This document shows, piece by piece, positions 52,660 through 62,131 of a stretch of DNA of 64,000 bases. Each line of letters starts with the position of its first letter. Within the stretch, counting starts at the first letter, position 1. This DNA is from Methanoregulaceae archaeon (lineage in GTDB: Archaea; Halobacteriota; Methanomicrobia; Methanomicrobiales; Methanospirillaceae). The DNA is taken from NCBI GenBank assembly GCA_013331415.1, contig DUGL01000188.1, forward strand, positions 8,453 through 72,452, read 5' to 3'. The translations under genes were made by a program, and so were the position numbers. The notes beneath the pieces were generated by a model. The model was not told the origin of the DNA. It ran no database searches and was given only the letters and a program-made list of their open reading frames with translations.

Positions 52660-53931
52660 ATGGGAGATTACCAGATCCAGTGCGCCGCATGCGGGCAGTT
52701 GTACCCTGACACAGGCTCCAATGAATGCCCTGACCGGCATGCCGCTCTCCAGCGCACCGTATATACCGCACAGCGCCTGCAGTGTGCTGACCTGCCGGGA
52801 ATGATGAGGTTTTACGACTGGCTGCCGATTCACTGCAAGCCGGCCGTAACAGCAGGACCGGTCACCTACCGGAGCGTGGCGTTTGCAAGGGAGATGGGGT
52901 TTTCAAACCTGTATATCACGTTCAACGGATTCTGGCCCGAGAAAGGGGCGTCTGTAAAAACCTGCTCATTTAAAGAACTGGAGGCTGTCCCGACCATGCA
53001 GCGGGCATCGGAAAAGAAGAGTGGAATTCTTGTCGTGGCATCAGCAGGAAATACCGGTCGGGCCTTTGCACAAATTGCTGCAGAGATGAATACGCCCGTA
53101 GTTGTGGTAATTCCCAAAAAATCATTACCCCTCATATGGACAACGATTCAGACAGATCAGGTTCTCCTTATCACGGTCGATGGGGATTATTCGGATGCGA
53201 TTAGCCGGAGTATCGCGATTGCCGCACTTCCTCATCTCACTGCGGAAGGCGGGGCAAAAAATTGTGCCCGGAGGGATGGTATGGGGACAGTGATGCTGGA
53301 TGCGGCAACAACAATCGGCAGGATTCCTGATTATTACGTGCAGGCGGTGGGGAGTGGGACCGGTGCGATTGCTGCATGGGAAGCTGCACAGCGACTGGTC
53401 CGGGACGGCCGATATGGCAGCCACCTGCCTCACATGATCCTATCGCAGAACCTCCCGTTTGTACCGATGGCAAACGCGTGGAAAGCAGGGAGAAGAGAGA
53501 TTGATCCAATGATTGATATGGCTGATGCAACGCAGGCAATTTCGCAGGTCTATGCCGATGTCCTGACGAACCGGAATCCTCCCTATGGCATTACGGGAGG
53601 ATTGTTTGATTGCCTCACCGAAACCGGCGGGGAGATCTTTACGGTGAGTAATGATGAAGCACGGCAGGCACAGCGGCTCTTTGAAGAGTGTGAGGGAATC
53701 GATCTGGATCCTGCAGCAGGGGTGACCGTTGCGTCCCTTATAACGGCCGCACGGGATGGAAATATCGATCCCTGCAGGGATGTAATGATAAATATTACCG
53801 GTGGGGGTTATAAGCGGGTGCAGGAAGCGTATGATCTGGTTCCGGTAAATGCTGCATTAGCAACCGACCGCACTACCGGTATGGACCAGATCGCCGGATT
53901 CGTCAATGACTGGGTGAAAGAACATGCATGA
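52660..53931 (+). CDS. Cysteate synthase
   Basis: 423 residues. A PLP-dependent enzyme of the threonine-synthase fold: Cys-rich N-terminus (CAACG), PLP lysine K100 in EKGASVKT, ASAGNTGRAF, and the phosphate loop GSGTGAIAA. Family members in Methanosarcina and Methanomicrobiales convert O-phosphoserine and sulfite to L-cysteate, the first step of their coenzyme M route. A GGGGAG at the end of the previous gene is the ribosome site. Overlap of 8 bases with comDE. Threonine synthase is the alternative, made unlikely by the context. Confidence 0.87.
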   Translation: MGDYQIQCAACGQLYPDTGSNECPDRHAALQRTVYTAQRLQCADLPGMMRFYDWLPIHCKPAVTAGPVTYRSVAFAREMGFSNLYITFNGFWPEKGASVKTCSFKELEAVPTMQRASEKKSGILVVASAGNTGRAFAQIAAEMNTPVVVVIPKKSLPLIWTTIQTDQVLLITVDGDYSDAISRSIAIAALPHLTAEGGAKNCARRDGMGTVMLDAATTIGRIPDYYVQAVGSGTGAIAAWEAAQRLVRDGRYGSHLPHMILSQNLPFVPMANAWKAGRREIDPMIDMADATQAISQVYADVLTNRNPPYGITGGLFDCLTETGGEIFTVSNDEARQAQRLFEECEGIDLDPAAGVTVASLITAARDGNIDPCRDVMINITGGGYKRVQEAYDLVPVNAALATDRTTGMDQIAGFVNDWVKEHA

Positions 53932-55057
53932 GGATCAATGCATCGATCTCCTTTTGGATCAGGGCATCAATCTTGCGGTCTCGCTTCCCTGTGACAAGGC
54001 AAAAGATCTCTTTGCCCTTCTGCCGTTCTCTCTTGAAACTGTAGAACTCCTGAGAGAGGAAGACGGTGTGGGCGTCTGTGCAGGTGCATATCTTGCCGGA
54101 CGAAGGCCTGCAATGGTCATCCAGAGCTCAGGCCTTGGCAACATGCTCAATGCACTTCTCTCGCTCTCACGAACCTATGAACTGCCGCTGCCGGTGATCG
54201 CAAGCTGGCGGGGAGTCTACAAAGAGACCATCCCTGCGCAGGTTCCGTTCAATGCAGCTCTTCCCGGGATTCTCAAAGCCGCCGACATCCCGTTTGTCAT
54301 CGTTGATAATCCGTCCGGGTTCGACCGGATCAGAGAAATGATAGAGACGGCATACCGCTCTCACACGCCGGCCGTAGCATTGATCTCACCCCATTGCTGG
54401 GAGGGGACTCCGGTAAGCGAACGGGAGGAAGAGATTACAGACCGGTCACGGAAGATCGACTTTGTCCATGAACGGACCATCCCCTCCCCGACAATGACCC
54501 GGCTGGACGCAATCCGCTCGATTGTCCCGCATCTACATGACGCTGCTGTAGTCTCAAATATCGGCTTTCCGAGTAAGGAACTGTTCTGGACAGAGGATCG
54601 TAAGGAAAATTTCTACATGCTCGGTAGTTACACGCAGGCATCCCCAGTTGGTTTTGGGATAGCGCTCTCCTCGCGCCGCAGAACGATTATCATAGATGGG
54701 GATGGAAGCCTGCTCGGCACTGCCATCCTCCCGGTAATCGCTGCAAAAAAGCCACGCAACCTCACCATTGCCTGTCTTGATAACGGCGTATTCGGCAGCA
54801 CCGGAAACCAGATGACCCCGGCGTATCGGAAGGTTGATCTTGAACTCTATGTCCGTGCGTGCGGTTTTGAGCAGACGGCAAAGGTTACGTCTGCAGAAGA
54901 GATTGGCGGGGCAATTGCATCCCTTGAACAAGGGCCCTCATTCATTCATGTGGTAATCAGGCCGGGCAACTCAGATGCTCCCAACATCCCTCTCACCCCT
55001 CACGAGATCCGGGATCGATTCATGAAGACGATCCGAAACGACGCGATACAAGACTGA
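53924..55057 (+). CDS. comDE: Sulfopyruvate decarboxylase, fused alpha and beta
   Basis: 377 residues. ComD-like half (about 1-170; GVCAGAYLAGRRPAMVIQSSG, the glutamate-bearing LLREEDG) and ComE-like half (about 180-377) with the TPP motif GDGSLLGTA...LDNGVFGSTGNQ. It makes sulfoacetaldehyde from sulfopyruvate. The single-chain form is found in Methanosarcina and Methanomicrobiales. The transaminase making sulfopyruvate from cysteate is not in the window, and no dedicated final enzyme is recognised except the marker-16-like candidate upstream. Confidence 0.9.
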   Translation: MHEDQCIDLLLDQGINLAVSLPCDKAKDLFALLPFSLETVELLREEDGVGVCAGAYLAGRRPAMVIQSSGLGNMLNALLSLSRTYELPLPVIASWRGVYKETIPAQVPFNAALPGILKAADIPFVIVDNPSGFDRIREMIETAYRSHTPAVALISPHCWEGTPVSEREEEITDRSRKIDFVHERTIPSPTMTRLDAIRSIVPHLHDAAVVSNIGFPSKELFWTEDRKENFYMLGSYTQASPVGFGIALSSRRRTIIIDGDGSLLGTAILPVIAAKKPRNLTIACLDNGVFGSTGNQMTPAYRKVDLELYVRACGFEQTAKVTSAEEIGGAIASLEQGPSFIHVVIRPGNSDAPNIPLTPHEIRDRFMKTIRNDAIQD

Positions 55058-55170
55058 CGCATTCATGAGAGTTAAGCTGAGACCAGGGGCCGGCCCATGA
55101 AAATGTATGAGCTGGCTAACCCCATCCATGAGATTATGGATTGTATCGAAAGTCAAATTGCGTCGGTGCA

Positions 55171-55290
55171 CCCCGCTGCAAGCAGCGGGGCATGATTCGC
55201 ACCGCCGCCTTGTTGCACTGTTGACTGCATAATTCTTGGTTTTATGTAATCCAAGATCGCCTTACCTTCTCCCCGCTGCAAGCTGCGGGG
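55171..55290. repeat. Paired hairpins 100 bp apart, REP/MITE-like
   Basis: CCCCGCTG-caag-CAGCGGGG at 55171-55190 and CCCCGC-tgcaagct-GCGGGG at 55271-55290 differ at one base and are exactly 100 bp apart. Between them is a smaller hairpin (TCTTGG...CCAAGA). This could be a REP-like pair, a miniature element, or two terminators for comDE. Confidence 0.55.
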
Positions 55291-55308
55291 TATACGAATA
55301 AAATCAAG

Positions 55309-55410
55309 CAAGACAGCCGATGAAGTAACAGGCCCAGAGACCGTAGAATGACCGGGATTGGGGCATCAGAGACCAGTTAAATTCACAGACCGTCTCCCCG
55401 GGGTTTGGAG
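55309..55410 (-). pseudogene. Fragment of an MFS transporter gene
   Basis: The minus strand encodes FYGLWACYFIGCLA and upstream PGETVCEF, matching FYGLWACYFIGCLA and PGEEICEC of the transporter at 62132. The DNA from 55309 parallels 62641-62745. It is a piece of a second oxalate/formate-type transporter gene. Nothing else is supported in the gap 55058-55499. Confidence 0.75.
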
Positions 55411-55499
55411 CCCGGATTATTCGTGCACGCGTGTGTACCCGACAATACCCTGGAGTGGGATGCGGATCGGGGCATTGAATGCGGATCAGGGTGTTGAGA

Positions 55500-57290
55500 T
55501 TAGCAAGCTGATTGAGGATCCGGGCTATCTGGTTTTGTTGAGTGCCGGTTGTACCGGTACGCCCCCTCCGGAACCAGCATCTCAAACCGTGCGCCTTCGC
55601 CCGGCTCCCCTGTCTCGGTGATGGTGATCCCGGTGATCGAGAGGATCTCCCGGATCAGGAACAACCCGAGCCCGGTATTCTTCCCGACACCGCGTTCAAA
55701 GATCCGGGTCTTTTCACTGGTAACGACCCCTACCCCGTTATCCTCCCAGACAATTACCATCCCGTCATCCCGCGGCTCCTGTGAGATCGTGATGCAGGTG
55801 ACCCGCTCCCCGTGTTTCACCGAGTTGTCGAGCAGGTTGAAGAAGACCTTCGGAAGCATCGGGTCGGCATAGACGAAAACACCGCTGAGGTCGGTATCCA
55901 GCCTGATTCCCCGGGGAACGTCAGCGCGGGGAATGATCTCTTCGATCTCCTGCCACTGTGGCTCGTGGCTCCCGAGGTCCTGGTAGACCCGGGTGAACTC
56001 GATCTGTGACCGGATCGTCTTTGTGGCAGATTCTATCTCCCGCAAATATTCGTCCATCGCTGGATCCACGGCATCGACCCGTGCGAGCGCCACGTATCCC
56101 AGGATCACCATGACCTGGTTCAGGATATCGTGCCGGGAGACGCTCCCGAGCAGGGAGAGCTTCCGGTTCGCGAGCCGCAGGGAATCCTCTGCCCGTTTGC
56201 GTTCGGCGATTTCCTGCCGGAGCTGCTCATTGCTTTCTGTCAGCTCGGCGGTGCGCACTACCACCAGTTCCTGAAGATGATTACGGTGTTTTTCCAGTTC
56301 CACTTCTGCCTGTTTTAATTCGGTGATGTCAACATTGACCTCCGCCACCAGCCATTCGCCATTCTCGTCCTGGAACGGGATAGTCGTTACCTGTATGGGC
56401 CGGTTACCCTCCCTGACCAGTATCTCTTCTGTGACAAACGGGGCCTTACCTGCCAGAGCTTTCGGGATCCCGCATCCGGGACATTCTTCCGTCCTGCCCA
56501 TGAAATACTCATAGCACTTCCTCCCCTCCGGGTCACCGTAAACCTTCTGCCATTCCGGATCTACATATCGCAGATTGAAATCCGAATCGATGATATCAAG
56601 GCCGGTCTTTGTCGCCCCAAGGATGAATTCGATCTGCTTCTGAATCTGCGCTACTTTCATTTCCGCCCGTTTGCGTTCAGTGATATCCTTGAAATCCTCC
56701 ACAATACCGATCAGTTCGCCGTCCGGGTGCCGGAACGGAGTTGCCGTGATGAGGCAGGGGACTTTGCTGCCATTCACCCTTTCCTTTTCTATCTCACCCG
56801 TTACGCGCTCTTCACCGGCAAGAATCCTGGTCTGGGGACAACCGGGAGTATGACAGAGGGGGCCGGAAAATACCTCGTAGCATTTCCTGCCCGCTGCCTC
56901 GTCCCTGCGCATGCCCGCCAGTTTCAGGAATGTCTCGTTCATCCGGAGCACGTTGAAATCCTTGTCGATTATCCGCATACCATCGGCGGCAGTCTGGAAT
57001 ATCTGGTCCAGTTCTGCATGAGTCTTCCTGGTCTCCTCTTCCGCATGCTTCTGCCTGTTGAATAAGATCTGGGCAGAAGTCCCGAATATGATGATAACGA
57101 CAAGGGCCAGTGTACGCATCCAGAGCTCGTGAGAGTCCGGTAAGACCAACTGCTCGACAAAAGTGCCCTCGCTGAATACAAAGAAATGGAGGACGGATTC
57201 AAGAACCCACCAGATTAATGCGATTCCTAACCCGATCAGGACGATTTTGTTATCACGTAATATCATGGCAGTACCATTCGCTGAGATCAT
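55500..57290 (-). CDS. Membrane sensor histidine kinase with PAS domains
   Basis: 596 residues from the ATG at 57290 (GGGTGG upstream). Two N-terminal helices (about 12-32, 55-75), a coiled coil, then two PAS domains (about 95-215: FQTAADGMRIIDKDFNVLRM; about 220-330: FILGATKTGLDIIDSDFNLR). A second coiled coil precedes the kinase core with SRHDILNQVMVILGYVALA (phosphoacceptor H) and an ATPase domain with DNGVGV, NTGLGLFLIREIL. Its kinase half is nearly identical in DNA to that of the gene at 57466. Cysteines in the PAS (CYEVFSGPLCHTPGC) could bind a cluster or haem. Confidence 0.9.
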   Translation of the reverse strand: MISANGTAMILRDNKIVLIGLGIALIWWVLESVLHFFVFSEGTFVEQLVLPDSHELWMRTLALVVIIIFGTSAQILFNRQKHAEEETRKTHAELDQIFQTAADGMRIIDKDFNVLRMNETFLKLAGMRRDEAAGRKCYEVFSGPLCHTPGCPQTRILAGEERVTGEIEKERVNGSKVPCLITATPFRHPDGELIGIVEDFKDITERKRAEMKVAQIQKQIEFILGATKTGLDIIDSDFNLRYVDPEWQKVYGDPEGRKCYEYFMGRTEECPGCGIPKALAGKAPFVTEEILVREGNRPIQVTTIPFQDENGEWLVAEVNVDITELKQAEVELEKHRNHLQELVVVRTAELTESNEQLRQEIAERKRAEDSLRLANRKLSLLGSVSRHDILNQVMVILGYVALARVDAVDPAMDEYLREIESATKTIRSQIEFTRVYQDLGSHEPQWQEIEEIIPRADVPRGIRLDTDLSGVFVYADPMLPKVFFNLLDNSVKHGERVTCITISQEPRDDGMVIVWEDNGVGVVTSEKTRIFERGVGKNTGLGLFLIREILSITGITITETGEPGEGARFEMLVPEGAYRYNRHSTKPDSPDPQSAC

Positions 57291-57465
57291 CTTGCCCACC
57301 CTGCCCTAACACCGGGACAGTGTGCCCCTTGCCGGACGGGTTTTCCAATAGTACGGGAATCATACGGGCATGTGGGGGGATTGGACAATCTGGGAACAAA
57401 CGGGGATGAAAGCCGGATGACCTTCATGCACATTCGGGGATGCGCCGGACTTTTTCATGCCAAAA

Positions 57466-60400
57466 TCACCGGGCCCCGCCAAACCGATACGCCCCTTTCG
57501 GCACGGTAATTTCGAACCGTGCGCCTTTGCCGGGTTCTCCGGTTTCGGTGATGGTGATCCCGGTGATCAAGAGGATCTCCTGGATCAGGAATAACCCGAG
57601 CCCGGTATTCTTCCCGACATCGCATTCAAAGATCCGGTTCTTCTCACTGGTGACGACCCCTGCTCCATCATCTTCCCAGACAATTACCATCCCGTTCTCC
57701 CGCTGGTCCTGTGAGACCGTGATGCGGGTGACCCGCTCCCCGTGCTTTACCGTGTTGTCGAGCAGGTTGAAAAAGACCTTCGGAAGCATCGGGTCTGCGT
57801 ACACGAGAATACCGCTGAGATCTGCATCCAGCGTGATTCCCCCCGGAACGTCAGCACGGGGGATAATCTCGTCGATCTCCTGCCACTGCGGCTCGTGGCT
57901 CCCGATGTCCTGGTAGACGCGGGTGAACTCGATCTGCGACCGGATCGTCTTTGTCGCAGACTCTATCTCCCGCAATGACTCTTCCATCGCGGGATCCCCT
58001 GCCTCTTCCCGCGCAAGCGCCACGTATCCCAGGATCACCATGACCTGGTTCAGGATATCGTGCCGGGTAATACCGGACAGGAGATTCAGGTTCTTGCTGG
58101 CGAGGGCGAGGTAGTCTTCCATCTGTTTGCGCTCGGTGATGTTAATCATTGCATGGACGACACCGGCAACCGAACCTTTCTCATCCATCACGGGATTGCA
58201 CCTCACGAGGAATACCCTCCCGTCAGGGAGCGTGACCTCCCTATCAGCAATATCCCGAACCTTCGCGGACATACATGCAGGGCAGTCCGGACAGCGTTCT
58301 TTCCTGTTCTGGATCACCTCGTAACAGTGTTCTCCCCTGACTTCACCGGGAGAAATCCCGAATTCTTTTGCCATCTCTTCATTTGCCCAGAGAATTGTTA
58401 ACGACGGATCAAGGTATTCGACCACCACGCCACGCAGGCCCTTGAGCACCGCAGCCATCTCTCGCTGCTTTTTCTGCAGTTCCTCTTCTGCATGTTTTAA
58501 TTCAGTGATGTCAACGAGGACTCCTCTTACTCCCACCGGAGTATTCTGATGAAGAATTGCATTAGCATAGATGATAACAGGGAATGTACTGCCATCTTTT
58601 CTCATTGCCGTATACTCAATACCACCCAGCAGCTCTCCGTTTAAGGCTCTCTGCATATTCTTCCTTGCCCGATCACGGTCCCCGGGAGCGATTACATCAA
58701 AGCCATTCAGCCCTCTATCGAGATCCTCTTGTGTATACCCAAAGGATTTCAATGCAATGTGATTGGCGGATATAATTATCCCCCGTTCATCAAGTTCAAA
58801 AACCGTCTGCGGCAATAACTCAACCAAATCCCGGTATTTTCTCTCACTTTCACGCAGCTCGTGTTCTTTTTTACTGAGCTCATCATAGTTCTGCCGCAGT
58901 TCCTCCTCGGTTGCCGTGATCTCCTCACAGGCGGCTTCAAGATCCTCATGCTTCTTGATAAGCATCTCTTCTGCACGCTTCTGCTTGGTGATATCATGGG
59001 AAATACATCGGCAGTAAACCGACTCTCCATTAACAAATTTAGAAGTGCAACTTCTCTCAACTATGATCTCCCGGCCATCCTTGGAGACAAGGGTGGTTTC
59101 AATCACGCCTACATCTTCTCCAGACATCACCCTCCGAAATACCTCCCTGGAGTGTTCCACCTTATCAGGGTGTATTATGTCAAAGGCTGAAAGACCGGCA
59201 ATTTCTTTCTCACTGTACCCAAGTGTTTCCCGCCAGGCAGGGTTAACATATAAAATTCTTCCATCAGGAGCTACCATCTGAATAAGATCCTTGGCATTTT
59301 CAAATAGATCCCGATATCTCTCCTCGCTCTCCTGCAGTATCTCCTCCGCCCGTTTGCGTTCAGTGATATCCTTGAAATCCTCCACAATCCCGATCAGTTC
59401 GCCGTCCGGGTGCCGGAACGGGGTTGCCGTCACAATGCAGGGGACTCTGCTGCCGTCCCTCCGTTCCTTTTCAATCTCATCGGATACCTGCGCTTCACCA
59501 CTGAGGATCCTGGTAAGAGGACAACCAGGAGTATGACACCGGGGGCCGGGAAACACCTCATAACACTTCCTGCCACTTGCATCCTCCCTGCGTATGCCGG
59601 CCAGTTTCAGGAACGTCCCGTTCATCCGGAGCACGTTGAAATCCCTGTCAACCACCCGCATACCATCAGCGGCAGTCTGGAATATCTGATCGAGTTCCTC
59701 AGCGAACTGCCGCAACTGCTCCTCTGCCTGTTTGCGCTCGGTGATATCACGGGCGATGCTCATCACGAGTGGCTTCTTGCCAAGATGGAAAAGAACCGCA
59801 CTGACTTCCGCGGGAATCTGCCGGCCATCCCGCGCGATGTGGACGGTTTCAAAGATGATGTGACCTTTTTTAGTAAGTTCGTGAATTTTTTCCCCCACAT
59901 TACGGGCATGATCCGGGACGTTGACATCACCCACGTTCATCTGCAGCATCTCGTCACGGGTATAGCCAAAACGCCTGCAGATGACATCGTTCACCTCAAC
60001 GAAATGTCCTTCAAGGTCATGTATCGCGATCGCATCACCGGCATTTTTGAATATGGTGCGGTATTTCTCCTCGCTTTCACACAGCGCCTGCTCTTTTTGA
60101 CTGAGCTCATCATAGTTCTGCCACAGCTCCTCCTCGGTTGCGGCCAGTTGTTCATATGCAGCATGGAGTTCCGTGTTCTTGCGGAGCAGTTCCTCTTCTG
60201 CCCGCTTGCGTTCGGTGATGTCCTGGTTCGCACCGTGGGTTTTAACCGTTCTGCCATCAGCATCTTTCGTGATTCCAAACTGCACAGTGATATGCCGGAT
60301 CTCGCCATCCCTACAGATAATCCGGTGCTCGATATGCGTCGTATAGTTCGGGTCAGTGGCAGTTATCGCGTTTTGCACTTCATCGGCGACTACACTTACT

Positions 60401-61782
60401 TCATCCGGGTGAACGAATTCCCGCGCGTATACTTCCGCCGGCATCTGGTACCCGCCTTCCCGCTCTGCAGTGGTGCCGTACAGGGCGTAGAACCGGTCGT
60501 TGAAGGTAAAGATGCCTGAGGCAACATCAAATTCCCAGTTCACCAGATTTGCGAGGTCCATCGCTTCAGCGAGTTGGATCTGGCTCTTCGTGAGCGCTTC
60601 TTCCGCCCGCTTGCGTTCGGTGATGTCCATCAGTGATGCAACGCTTCTCTTTGTGCCAGGAATCATGTCAATGGAAAGGAAGATGGTGCGGATCTCGCCG
60701 GATTTTGTGACGACCCGAAATTCGTAATGCTTCAGGGCGGCTTCCTTTCTCTCTCTTCTCAGGCGGTGCTGGGCAAGCATCCGTTCCAGATCGTCTTTTA
60801 CCACGAATTCCGTCCACCTCATCTTCCCTTCGATCTCTTCCTTCGGATACCCTGAAAGGCGTTCGAATTCCCGGTTGGCAAGGCATATGACAGTATTTTC
60901 TTCAATGAGAACCGTGGCGGTTCCGGTATTGTCAAAGAGAGTCCTGTATTGTTCTTCCGAATTCCGCAACTCACTCTCCATCCACCTGAGTTCTGTGATA
61001 TCACGTATGGATTCAATGGCGCCGGCAGCATGGCCTTTTCTGTCATAGAGCGGTGCTGCCGTGAAGCTGACATACGCACCTTCCCCCTCCTTCAGCACCG
61101 GGATAAAATTTTCTGATATCAGTGTGTCATCCCGTTTCACAATCCTAGGATACTTTTTTTCGGTTTCTTTATCCTCTTTTAATACAAGATCGATAAGGAC
61201 CGGGCTCCTCTCGCCATAGAACGGGATTGCATATTCATAGTTCCCTTTTCCCAGGATATCCTGCCTTTTTATCCCGGTCAGCTCCTCCATCGACCGGTTC
61301 CATATGATAACCGTTCCCTGGCAGTCGATCGCAAATATCGCATCCGGCAGGAAATTTACCATATCCTCCATCCGCTGCTGTGATTCCTCGAGCTGGCATT
61401 CCGTCCGTGTTTTTACTACAGCCACAGTGACTTTATGCTCGAGTTCGGCGAACTGGGAAGTCGGATCCCCCCCTTTCTGGACATAGAAATCGGCGTCGTT
61501 GTTTAATGCATCAATAACGACTTCTTCTCTCCCCCGCCCGGTAAAAAGAATGAACGGGAGGTATTCATAGTGAGCGCGGACATACTTGAGAAACGCGATC
61601 CCATCCATCTCCGGCATCTGGTAATCCGAGATGATGCCGTCATAGCTCCGGGACTGCAGCTTCGTAATCGCTTCCGCTGCCGAGACTGCCGTATCTACCG
61701 TGAAATTCCTTGATCGTTCAAGATACCGTTTCCCGAGTTCGAGGAGGGCTGGTTCGTCGTCAACATAGAGGATTAAGGTCAT
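57466..61782 (-). CDS. Receiver/multi-PAS sensor histidine kinase
   Basis: 1438 residues. Receiver domain about 1-120 (YVDDEPALLELGKRY, phosphoacceptor D in IISDYQMPEMDG, K in YVQKGG). About eight PAS domains from 130 to 1230, separated by ITERKRAEE-type coiled coils, follow, then the H-box ITRHDILNQVMVILGYVALA and a C-terminal ATPase (DDGAGV, NTGLGLFLIQEIL). There is no membrane segment, so it is cytoplasmic. Two PAS domains carry Cys-rich segments (CYEVFPGPRCHTPGC; CPDCPACMSA). Its ATG overlaps the ThiC-like fragment's stop. The kinase half and one PAS are close copies of those in the 55500 gene. An input receiver plus many PAS domains is typical of methanogen signalling proteins. Confidence 0.9.
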   Translation of the reverse strand: MTLILYVDDEPALLELGKRYLERSRNFTVDTAVSAAEAITKLQSRSYDGIISDYQMPEMDGIAFLKYVRAHYEYLPFILFTGRGREEVVIDALNNDADFYVQKGGDPTSQFAELEHKVTVAVVKTRTECQLEESQQRMEDMVNFLPDAIFAIDCQGTVIIWNRSMEELTGIKRQDILGKGNYEYAIPFYGERSPVLIDLVLKEDKETEKKYPRIVKRDDTLISENFIPVLKEGEGAYVSFTAAPLYDRKGHAAGAIESIRDITELRWMESELRNSEEQYRTLFDNTGTATVLIEENTVICLANREFERLSGYPKEEIEGKMRWTEFVVKDDLERMLAQHRLRRERKEAALKHYEFRVVTKSGEIRTIFLSIDMIPGTKRSVASLMDITERKRAEEALTKSQIQLAEAMDLANLVNWEFDVASGIFTFNDRFYALYGTTAEREGGYQMPAEVYAREFVHPDEVSVVADEVQNAITATDPNYTTHIEHRIICRDGEIRHITVQFGITKDADGRTVKTHGANQDITERKRAEEELLRKNTELHAAYEQLAATEEELWQNYDELSQKEQALCESEEKYRTIFKNAGDAIAIHDLEGHFVEVNDVICRRFGYTRDEMLQMNVGDVNVPDHARNVGEKIHELTKKGHIIFETVHIARDGRQIPAEVSAVLFHLGKKPLVMSIARDITERKQAEEQLRQFAEELDQIFQTAADGMRVVDRDFNVLRMNGTFLKLAGIRREDASGRKCYEVFPGPRCHTPGCPLTRILSGEAQVSDEIEKERRDGSRVPCIVTATPFRHPDGELIGIVEDFKDITERKRAEEILQESEERYRDLFENAKDLIQMVAPDGRILYVNPAWRETLGYSEKEIAGLSAFDIIHPDKVEHSREVFRRVMSGEDVGVIETTLVSKDGREIIVERSCTSKFVNGESVYCRCISHDITKQKRAEEMLIKKHEDLEAACEEITATEEELRQNYDELSKKEHELRESERKYRDLVELLPQTVFELDERGIIISANHIALKSFGYTQEDLDRGLNGFDVIAPGDRDRARKNMQRALNGELLGGIEYTAMRKDGSTFPVIIYANAILHQNTPVGVRGVLVDITELKHAEEELQKKQREMAAVLKGLRGVVVEYLDPSLTILWANEEMAKEFGISPGEVRGEHCYEVIQNRKERCPDCPACMSAKVRDIADREVTLPDGRVFLVRCNPVMDEKGSVAGVVHAMINITERKQMEDYLALASKNLNLLSGITRHDILNQVMVILGYVALAREEAGDPAMEESLREIESATKTIRSQIEFTRVYQDIGSHEPQWQEIDEIIPRADVPGGITLDADLSGILVYADPMLPKVFFNLLDNTVKHGERVTRITVSQDQRENGMVIVWEDDGAGVVTSEKNRIFECDVGKNTGLGLFLIQEILLITGITITETGEPGKGARFEITVPKGAYRFGGAR

Positions 61783-62057
61783 CGCACCTCACATTCTTCA
61801 AGCTTAATAATTCCCCTAACACATGCCCGATGTTTGCGGCAGCTCATTTTCTTCATGGTATCATGAATACTGTTACGAGATTTGCCTGCAAGCCCGGCAC
61901 CGATGCCGGTCATGCGGCCACCGCGCTGCATGATGACAATCCTGCCCACCGCTATCTGTTCAGCGATGATCTCCGGATCGATCCCCTCAGCACAGGAGAC
62001 CGTCTTCATCTGGTGCGTTATTTTGCCATTTTCAGCATACCTGATACGTGTATCCAT
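61779..62057 (-). CDS. ThiC N-terminal-like fragment
   Basis: 92 residues. NGKITHQMKTV, EGIDPEIIAEQIAVGRIVI and GIGAGL follow the order of the first 60 residues of archaeal ThiC (hydroxymethylpyrimidine phosphate synthase; NG-x-IT...EGVDPE...IA-x-GRIVI...GIG-x-GL). It then diverges (KSRNSIHDTMKKMSCRKH), and the catalytic body and Cys cluster are missing. It overlaps the giant kinase gene by ATGA, so it is still in an operon. Either a decayed thiC or a small protein reusing that fold, perhaps as a partner of the kinase. Confidence 0.6.
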   Translation of the reverse strand: MDTRIRYAENGKITHQMKTVSCAEGIDPEIIAEQIAVGRIVIMQRGGRMTGIGAGLAGKSRNSIHDTMKKMSCRKHRACVRGIIKLEECEVR

Positions 62058-62131
62058 GTAAATCCCGTATGTTGATTTTCCTGATCCGGTTCACAGCTCA
62101 TTTTACCTCACGGCAAGTTGGTGCAAAAAAA

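Noticed and set aside
59410..60519. A 369-codon plus-strand frame opposite the giant kinase.
   Set aside because: It is antisense to recognisable PAS domains and has no family features.
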